Shown here one piece after another: positions 1 through 5,049 of a stretch of DNA of 6,246 nucleotides. Under the pieces are notes generated by a model, which was given only the letters and a program-made list of their open reading frames with translations, made no database searches and was not told where the DNA came from. Position 1 is the stretch's first letter, and the number at the start of each line of letters is the position of its first letter. Source of the DNA: Deltaproteobacteria bacterium (GTDB taxonomy: Bacteria > Myxococcota > Myxococcia > Myxococcales > Myxococcaceae); NCBI GenBank assembly GCA_016875515.1, contig VGRA01000167.1, positions 1 through 6,246 on the forward strand, read 5' to 3'. The position numbers and the translations under genes were made by a program.

Positions 1-301
1 GCGCCCCCAGGGCGGCGAGCAGCGCGGCCACCACCGCGGCACACCAGATGCCAAGCGGAGGCACCTCCCGGACCACGGCGCGGTCCAGCAGGTCGCTGAG
101 CAGCAACGCGTGCACGGTGGACTGGGGCCCCGGCTCGCCGCTGGCCAGCCCCCCCACGTCCCCGAGGAAGTCCCACGCCGGCGAGACGACGAAGTGACAC
201 CCCTGGACGCGCGCGGCGGTGGCGGCATCCACCCTGCCGGTGGAGGGGTCCACCGCGCGCCACAATTCCAGAAAGGACTCGGCCCGGAGCCCGCCCCGCC
301 A

Positions 302-313
302 GCCGGCCGGCCG
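302..313 (-). repeat. GCCG x3 tandem repeat at the second CHASE2 frameshift
   Basis: The plus strand reads three perfect copies of the tetramer GCCG. Removing one copy joins the middle frame (PVDDRGVVPAG) smoothly to the downstream frame (WRGGLRAESFLELW), giving one continuous CHASE2 domain. A four-base duplication by slippage, or a collapsed/expanded repeat in the assembly, is therefore the simplest explanation for the second frame change. A single-base insertion nearby would have the same effect. Confidence 0.6.
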
Positions 314-384
314 GGACGACGCCTCGGTCATCCACCGGCAGGAAGAGCCCGTCCGCCTCCAGCCCGTCCGGCCGCTGCACGAGC

Positions 385-399
385 GGGGACAGGGAGGGG
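385..399 (-). other. Likely site of first frameshift in the CHASE2 gene
   Basis: On the plus strand three G runs lie here (385-388, 392-394, 396-399), read as C runs by the gene. Upstream, the frame beginning at 1059 has normal GC-rich third positions through WLQARGL. Downstream of the runs, that frame switches to A/T-rich third positions and a Gly/Ala-rich string before stopping at 328, while the adjacent frame gives codons with G or C at almost every third position and reads LVQRPDGLEADGLFLP. One extra base in one of the runs (or a loss of two) explains the switch. The exact base cannot be fixed; anywhere from about 361 to 405 is possible. Confidence 0.6.
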
Positions 400-1062
400 C
401 AAGCCCCGCGCCTGCAGCCACATGGCCAAGGCAAGCGAGGGCACCCGGCGCCCCTCCGCCTCCGCCAGCGCGAAGGCCGACCGCACCCGCCCCGCCGGGG
501 AGACCGGCATGGCGTACGTGCCCAGCGCAGACGCCTCCGGGACGGGGCCACACGGGGGCGCGAAGCGGCCGTAGGGGATGGCCGGGGTGGGCCCGGTGGG
601 CAGCGTGCGGTGGGCGGGGATGGGCTCGGTCGGCTCGCCGCCGGCAGGCAGCGGCACTGTTCCGGTGACGGCGCGGCCATGGGCGCGCAGGGCATCCGCG
701 AGCACGCCGAGCGCCCCGGGCCCATCCCGGTCTGGCTGCAGGTAGGCAAAGTCGAACCCGAGCTCGCCCGCCCCCGCCGTGGTGAGGGCCCGCACCACCC
801 GGGCCACCTCGGTGCGCGGCACCCGCCCGTTCCACTGTGCGCAGGCCGCCTCATCCATGAGCAGCAGCGCCACGACCTCACGCGCACGGAGCTCCCCGGA
901 CGCCTTCAGGGACGCGCCCAGCATCCGCTCGTCCAGCGCCTGGAAGGGCCCCGTCCAGGCGAGCATGCCCGCCACCGCGGCGAGGCCGAGTGCAGCGAGC
1001 ACCGCGCGGGCAGGAAGGGGCAGGGAGGGAAGCTGGGGCACGGGGGGCTGCGCTACCAACCC

Positions 1063-3306
1063 CTAGAGCATCGCGCCAGGGTCCACGTCGATGACCACCT
1101 TCACCGCGGAGGGAAGCTCGGGCAGCAGCGCCTCGGCGGCATCCAGCGGCCCGGCCATGGCGGCGTGGGTGGGCGCTTTCAGCAGCAGCTGCCAGCGCGT
1201 CTTGCCCCGGATGCGGGCAATGGGGGCAGGCGCGGGCCCCAGCAGCCGCACCCCCACCGCCGCCCGCGGCAGCGCCCGGGCCATCTTCTGCCCCAGCGCG
1301 CGCGCCACCGCCGCCGTCTGTTCCGGGTGCTCCCCTTCAACGCGGATGGCCACCATGCGCGCGTACGGTGGATAGAGGAACCCCTCCCGCCACTGAAGTT
1401 CCTGCGCGGAGAAGCCGTCGTAGTCGTGGTGCAGCACGCGCGAGACGGCCTCCGAGTCCGGGTTGTAGGTCTGCACCAGCACGCGCCCCGGATCCCGGCC
1501 GCGCCCCGCCCGCCCCGCCACCTGGGTCAGCAGGTGGAACGTGCGCTCGGCGGAGCGGAAGTCCGGCAGCGAAAGCGAGCTGTCTGCCATCACCACGCAC
1601 ACCAGCGTCACCCCGGGGAAGTCATGCCCCTTGGCCACCATCTGCGTGCCCACGAGGATGTCCGTCTCGCGCCGCGCGAAGGCGGCGAGCAGCTCCGTCA
1701 GCTTCTCCGCGGAGGACGCCGCGTCCCGGTCCAGCCGCGCCACCCGCGCCGTGGGGAAGCGCTCGGCCACCTCCGCCTCCACGCGCTCGGTGCCCACGCC
1801 CAGGAGCAGCAACTGCCCGTTGCACTCTGGACAGGCAGCGGGCAGCCCGTGCGCATCCCCGCAGTAGTGGCACTGCACCCTGCCGCTGGAGAGGTGGTGC
1901 GTGAGGCACACGTCGCAGGCGCGGCAGCGCAGCGAGTGGCCGCACACGGCGCACACCACGAAGGTGCTGTGGCCGCGCCGGTTGAGGAAGAGGATGACCT
2001 GCTGGCCGCGCGCGAGCGTCTCCCCCATGGCCTGCAGCAGCGGCGGGGAGAGAACCGGGGCCTCCTCGGCGGCGCCGGGCACGCGCGGCCGGGCCGCCCG
2101 CAGGTCCACCAGCGCCACTTCGGGCATGGGCCGGTCGTCCACGCGCGCGTCCAGCACCAGCTTGCGGTAGCGGCCGCGCCGGGTGTTCTCCAGCGTCTCC
2201 AGGGACGGCGTGGCGCTGCCCAGCACCACCGTGGCCCCGGCCTGGCTGCCGCGCACCACGGCGAGATCGCGCGCCTGGTAGCGCAGCTTCTCCTCCTGTT
2301 TGAAGGAGGGATCGTGCTCCTCGTCCACCACCAGGAGCCCCAGCCCCTGCAAGGGTGCGAAGAGGGCCGAGCGCACCCCCACCGCCAGCCTGAGTTCCCC
2401 CGAGCGGAGCCGCTGCCACGCCCGCAGCCGCTCCCGGTCCTTCAGCGCCGAGTGCAGCACCGCCACCGCGTCCCCGAAGCGGCTGCGGAAGCGCCCCACC
2501 AGCTGCGGGGTGAGCGCAATCTCCGGCACGAGGATGAGCACCCCCTTGCCCCGGGACAGCGCGTGCTCGGCCGCCTGCAGGTACACCTCCGTCTTGCCGC
2601 TGCCGGTGACGCCGTGGAGGAGGAACGGCGAAAAGCCCCCGGCGTCCAGCGCCTCGCGCAGTGCCTGCACCGCGCGCACCTGCCCCGGCGTGAGCTCCCG
2701 GTGGCGACCCTGGTGAAGCCCCTCGCGCACGGTGGCCACCTGCGCCACGGACTCCAGCTGCACGAGCCGCTTCTCCCGGAGCTTCTTCAGCGTCTCGCGC
2801 GCGCCGGGGATGGCGTGGGCCACCTCGTCCACCGGGGCCCGTCCGCCCACCGCCAGCAGGTACGAGAGCGCGGCGGCCTGCGCGGGGGCCCGCTTGAGCG
2901 CCTCGGGTGACGCCCCCGGCAGCGCGGCGGCGAACCAGGTGACTTTCGCCGCCGCTTCCTTCGCGTCGTCCTGCCCGCTCAGCCCGGGCGGAAGCGCGGC
3001 GCGGATGGCCTCGCCCAGGGGGTAGCGGTAGTGGCGCGCGGCGAAGCGGAGCAGTTGCACCAGGTCCGCGGGCAGCGCCGGCACCACGTCCAGGATGCGG
3101 TCCACCGCCTTGAGCCGCCCGCCCGCCCCCTCCGGGAGCACGTCCGTCTCGCCCAGGTAGAAGCCCAGCGCCTTTCCACGCCCGAACGGGACGAGCACCC
3201 GCTGCCCCGGCAACAGCTGCCCGCGCAGCGCGTCCGGGATGGCGTAGGTGAACTCCCCCCGCACGGGGCGGCCCACGGCGACGCTGGCGTACGGCGGGGT
3301 GGCCAC
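1063..3306 (-). CDS. priA: Primosomal protein N' (replication restart helicase PriA)
   Basis: PriA is the cytoplasmic 3'-5' superfamily 2 helicase that recognises stalled or collapsed forks and starts reloading of the replicative helicase. The protein has 747 residues from the chosen start, close to the family norm (E. coli 732). Order of parts: N-terminal 3'-end-binding domain (YASVAVGRPVRGEFTYAIP), Walker A GVTGSGKTEVY (about 232-242), DEEH box (about 328-331) followed by the aromatic-rich-loop region SFKQEEKLRYQARD, GSATPS, a cysteine-rich double zinc-binding insert (about 452-495: CAVC, CRAC, CHYC, CPEC), GTQMVAKGHDFPG, and motif VI QVAGRAGRGRDPG (about 595-607). The C-terminal domain ends with VVIDVDPGAML. 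GTG 3306 is preferred because homology begins right there and GGAG lies four bases upstream; the open frame runs back to 3417 but that extension overlaps the upstream gene and is unlike PriA. One extra Cys (CRACDVC) sits in the zinc insert. Confidence 0.97.
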   Translation of the reverse strand: MATPPYASVAVGRPVRGEFTYAIPDALRGQLLPGQRVLVPFGRGKALGFYLGETDVLPEGAGGRLKAVDRILDVVPALPADLVQLLRFAARHYRYPLGEAIRAALPPGLSGQDDAKEAAAKVTWFAAALPGASPEALKRAPAQAAALSYLLAVGGRAPVDEVAHAIPGARETLKKLREKRLVQLESVAQVATVREGLHQGRHRELTPGQVRAVQALREALDAGGFSPFLLHGVTGSGKTEVYLQAAEHALSRGKGVLILVPEIALTPQLVGRFRSRFGDAVAVLHSALKDRERLRAWQRLRSGELRLAVGVRSALFAPLQGLGLLVVDEEHDPSFKQEEKLRYQARDLAVVRGSQAGATVVLGSATPSLETLENTRRGRYRKLVLDARVDDRPMPEVALVDLRAARPRVPGAAEEAPVLSPPLLQAMGETLARGQQVILFLNRRGHSTFVVCAVCGHSLRCRACDVCLTHHLSSGRVQCHYCGDAHGLPAACPECNGQLLLLGVGTERVEAEVAERFPTARVARLDRDAASSAEKLTELLAAFARRETDILVGTQMVAKGHDFPGVTLVCVVMADSSLSLPDFRSAERTFHLLTQVAGRAGRGRDPGRVLVQTYNPDSEAVSRVLHHDYDGFSAQELQWREGFLYPPYARMVAIRVEGEHPEQTAAVARALGQKMARALPRAAVGVRLLGPAPAPIARIRGKTRWQLLLKAPTHAAMAGPLDAAEALLPELPSAVKVVIDVDPGAML

Positions 3307-3310
3307 GTGG

Positions 3311-3314
3311 CTCC
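3311..3314 (-). promoter_or_regulatory. Ribosome binding site for priA
   Basis: GGAG on the minus strand, within CCGGAG, ends four bases before GTG 3306. It lies in the 25-base gap after the stop of the preceding gene and supports the GTG start over the longer open frame. The spacing is rather short. Confidence 0.5.
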
Positions 3315-3331
3315 GGGAGTCCCTGGGCGGC

Positions 3332-4084
3332 TCAGGGCGCCTGGAAGAGGGCGTCCGGCGCGGCACTGCGCGGCTCGGCGGACAGCGCGGTGAAGCGCAG
3401 CTGGAGCTCCGTCCCACGCCACACCTCCAGCACGCGCGGGAAGGCCTTTCCGGAGCCGGCGGTGGCGTAGTCCAGCAGCCGCACGTCCCACGCCTGCCCC
3501 TGCGCGTCGGAGAAGCGCAGGCGCGCCGGCGTCAGCGCCTCCTTGTAGACGAGCAGGTGGGGCTTGCCCTCGGCGCCCTCCCCGAGCAGGTACGTCACCT
3601 GCCCGGCGAAGCGGGAGAGCTGGGACTTCTTCGGCTCCACGCCCAGCGAGGCGAGGTGCCGCTCCACCGTGGCGCGGGCCTCCGGGGCTCCGGGGCTCCG
3701 GCTGCCCAGCAGCGCGCACGCCTGCTGCAACCCCACCTGCAGCGCCTCCACCGCCGGCCCCTCGGCCCGCACCTTGCCGGCGTTGGACACCGCCGCCGCC
3801 TTGCCGCCGCCGCCGCGCAGTTCCAGGCGGCAGCGCCCGGGCTGCTTCACCCAGGCCTCGGCCTCCACCTGCAGCTCGCGCGCGTCCGGCGGCTGCAGGA
3901 AGGTGGCGGCCGCCTGCGCCGCCGCGGTGCCGTACAGCGAGGCGGTGCCGGCCATGCGCCAGCTGCCTGCCCCGGAATCCTCCTTCCCGTCCGCCATGCG
4001 CCGCAGGACGTGCCACGCCGGCATGACGTAGCCGAGCGCGGCGGTGGCGAGCAGCGCGGTTGCGAGGGCGGTCAGCTTTCTCAA
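3332..4084 (-). CDS. Exported protein, LolA/LolB-like (outer-membrane lipoprotein sorting-type) fold
   Basis: A protein of 250 residues with a clear Sec-type signal sequence (MRKLTALATALLATAALG) and no lipobox cysteine at the cleavage region, so probably periplasmic. After the signal come AWHVLRRMADGKEDSG and GTASLYGTA, then WVKQPGRCRLELRG, FAGQVTYLLGE, LLVYKEALTPARLRF, WDVRLLDYATAGSGKAFPRV and ELQLRFTAL. This alternation of short beta strands with a PGRCRLEL-type segment and a late RLLDY...FPR segment resembles proteins annotated as outer-membrane lipoprotein sorting/LolA-like; I recognise the pattern, not a specific gene. The start is TTG 4084; no ATG or GTG would keep the signal peptide, and GGAG lies ten bases upstream (4095-4098). 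It is the first gene of the leftward operon, 25 bases before priA; a functional link to replication restart is not evident. Function is unproven; 'hypothetical exported protein' is the conservative name. Confidence 0.8.
   Translation of the reverse strand: MRKLTALATALLATAALGYVMPAWHVLRRMADGKEDSGAGSWRMAGTASLYGTAAAQAAATFLQPPDARELQVEAEAWVKQPGRCRLELRGGGGKAAAVSNAGKVRAEGPAVEALQVGLQQACALLGSRSPGAPEARATVERHLASLGVEPKKSQLSRFAGQVTYLLGEGAEGKPHLLVYKEALTPARLRFSDAQGQAWDVRLLDYATAGSGKAFPRVLEVWRGTELQLRFTALSAEPRSAAPDALFQAP
3680..3701. repeat. 8-bp tandem repeat CTCCGGGG, about 2.75 copies
   Basis: Two perfect CTCCGGGG units followed by CTCCGG on the plus strand, inside the LolA-like gene where they encode SRSPGAPEA. 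The reading frame is intact on both sides. The unit length is not a multiple of three, so gain or loss of one copy would disrupt the gene. Confidence 0.7.
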
Positions 4085-4118
4085 GGCGCGTGGACTCCGG
4101 GGAGGGCGGGGGCAGCGA

Positions 4119-4148
4119 ACTGTAGGGAGCCACCTCCGCCGGGGTCAA
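4119..4148 (-). promoter_or_regulatory. Predicted sigma-70-type promoter for the LolA-like/priA/CHASE2 operon
   Basis: On the minus strand TTGACC (4148-4143, five of six to the -35 consensus) is followed after 18 bases by TACAGT (4124-4119, four of six to the -10 consensus). Transcription would begin near 4112 and give a leader of about 28 bases before TTG 4084, containing the GGAG site. This is a pattern match in a GC-rich intergenic stretch and has not been tested. No comparably good plus-strand promoter for the divergent gene was found. Confidence 0.4.
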
Positions 4149-4188
4149 CGCGCGGGCGCGAATCTCCCGGCCCCGCCGGACCGGGGCT

Positions 4189-4194
4189 AAGGTG
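4189..4194 (+). promoter_or_regulatory. Putative ribosome binding site for the beta-barrel gene
   Basis: AAGGTG, one mismatch from AAGGAG, lies nine bases before ATG 4204. The same bases contain the alternative GTG start at 4192, which itself has no good Shine-Dalgarno sequence (only GGGG further upstream). This favours ATG 4204. Confidence 0.4.
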
Positions 4195-4203
4195 AAGCCC
4201 TGC

Positions 4204-5049
4204 ATGCGCCCCGTCCTCCTCACGCTGCTGCTCTCGCTCGGGCTGCCCCTGGCAGCGGCCGGGCAGGAGGGGCCGGACCTGCGCGAGCTCTCCACCGCGC
4301 GCGCGCTGGGGATGGGCGGCGCCTACCGCGCGCTGGGGATTGCCGGCGAGGCGGTGGTGGGCAACCCCGCGGCCATGAGCCTCTACCGGCGGTACGCGGT
4401 GGACGTGACGGGGGCGTATGATCTGCAGAGCAAGTACGCGTTCGGCAACGCCACCATCGTGGACAGCCAGACCAACGTGCTGGCGGCGGGGGTGGCCTAC
4501 CACCTGGTCACGCTGGGCTCCGGGGAGCAGCAGCGGCTCACCCACCACAACACGCTCGCCCTCTCCTTCCCCCTGTCCGACGTCCTGATGATCGGCACGA
4601 GCGGCAAGTACCTGCTCACCTCGGGCGCAATTTCCTCCAACGCGGTGACGCTGGACGTGGGCGTACTGGTCCGGCTGCTCGGGCTGGTGGTGGGGGTGTC
4701 CGGCCACAACCTCGTGGACATCTCCAACCCGGACGCCACGCGCTACTATGCGCTCTCGCTCGGGTACGGCGGCGGCGGTCCGCTGAACCTGGCGTTGGAC
4801 CTGCGCTCAGACCTGGGGCCGCGGGCGGTGGAGACGCTGACGGTGAACGCGGGGGTCGAGTACGTCCTGGGCCAACTCGTCCCGGTGCGGGTGGGCTACT
4901 CCAACGACCGCCGGCTGGGGCGGCAGGATCTCTCCGTGGGGACCGGCTTCGTGGTGGACAGCACCGGCGTGGACGTGGCGTACCGGCGGGAGCTGGACGG
5001 CAAGGGCCAGATGCTGCTCGTCACCTTCCGGCTGCAGGCGGGGCGCTGA
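4204..5049 (+). CDS. Outer-membrane beta-barrel protein, PorV/FadL-like
   Basis: A protein of 281 residues with a signal peptide (MRPVLLTLLLSLGLPLAAAG) and a mature part that fits an outer-membrane barrel. Directly after the signal it has STARALGMGGAYRALG and AVVGNPAAMSLYRRY, the 'GMGGA...NPAA' signature seen in PorV/PorQ and FadL-type barrels, where the N-terminus folds near the pore. The rest is amphipathic strands rich in G, Y and alternating hydrophobic residues (VLAAGVAYHLVTLG, LNLALDLRSDL, VNAGVEYVLG, VPVRVGYSNDRR, DVAYRRELDG) and ends in MLLVTFRLQAGR. ATG 4204 is chosen because of the AAGGTG site; GTG 4192 would add four residues. The gene is divergent from the LolA-like gene and its 3' end overlaps the opposite-strand gene by 29 bases. 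Substrate is unknown; a role as a porin, hydrophobic-compound channel or secretion-associated barrel cannot be told apart here. Confidence 0.85.
   Translation: MRPVLLTLLLSLGLPLAAAGQEGPDLRELSTARALGMGGAYRALGIAGEAVVGNPAAMSLYRRYAVDVTGAYDLQSKYAFGNATIVDSQTNVLAAGVAYHLVTLGSGEQQRLTHHNTLALSFPLSDVLMIGTSGKYLLTSGAISSNAVTLDVGVLVRLLGLVVGVSGHNLVDISNPDATRYYALSLGYGGGGPLNLALDLRSDLGPRAVETLTVNAGVEYVLGQLVPVRVGYSNDRRLGRQDLSVGTGFVVDSTGVDVAYRRELDGKGQMLLVTFRLQAGR

Larger units (their letters stand above)
1..1059 (-). pseudogene. CHASE2 sensor-domain membrane protein, partial, with two apparent frameshifts
   Basis: CHASE2 is an extracytoplasmic sensor domain found at the N-terminus of membrane-bound histidine kinases, adenylate/guanylate cyclases and similar receptors. 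Visible here are an N-terminal membrane segment (about residues 18-36), then CHASE2-like sequence with LDERMLGASL, VVALLLMDEAA, GFDFAYLQPD and later GTYAMPVSPAGRVR and VPSLALAMWL. The opening frame stops at TGA 330-328, but the domain continues in a second frame (about 385 down to 315, GLFLPVDDRGVV) and then in a third (about 301 to 1, ESFLELWRAVDPSTG, QGCHFVVSPAWDFLG, STVHALLLSDLL). It ends in a hydrophobic stretch, LGIWCAAVVAALLAALG, that looks like the first of the membrane helices usual after CHASE2. The output domain lies beyond base 1. The best start is TTG 1059, four bases after the priA stop; GTG 1041 is an alternative. Family call is confident; whether the gene is really broken or the sequence has indel errors is open. 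Confidence 0.72.

Noticed and set aside
346..370. Direct repeat AGCCCGTCCG at 346-355 and 361-370
   Set aside because: The 15-base offset keeps the frame and encodes a repeated Asp-Gly-Leu pair; it does not explain the frameshift and is too short to be a meaningful element.
110..668. Plus-strand open frames of about 150 codons opposite the CHASE2 gene
   Set aside because: Compositionally biased, no motif, and opposite a recognisable CHASE2 domain.
610..2910. 766-codon plus-strand open frame, the second longest in the window
   Set aside because: It lies antisense to priA, is His/Arg/Gly/Pro-rich with no recognisable domain, and is the expected shadow of a GC-rich gene read on the other strand.
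4112..4135. Possible sigma-54 (-24/-12) promoter, TGGC...TTCGC on the minus strand
   Set aside because: The spacing between the GG and GC elements does not fit the sigma-54 consensus; the sigma-70-type pair is the better match.
3248..4195. 315-codon plus-strand open frame
   Set aside because: Antisense to the LolA-like gene, low-complexity Arg/Gly/Leu composition, no motif; a shadow.
2979..4295. 438-codon minus-strand open frame
   Set aside because: It is an out-of-frame reading across the end of the barrel gene's 5' region, the LolA-like gene and the priA N-terminus; Gly/Ala/Arg-rich with no domain.
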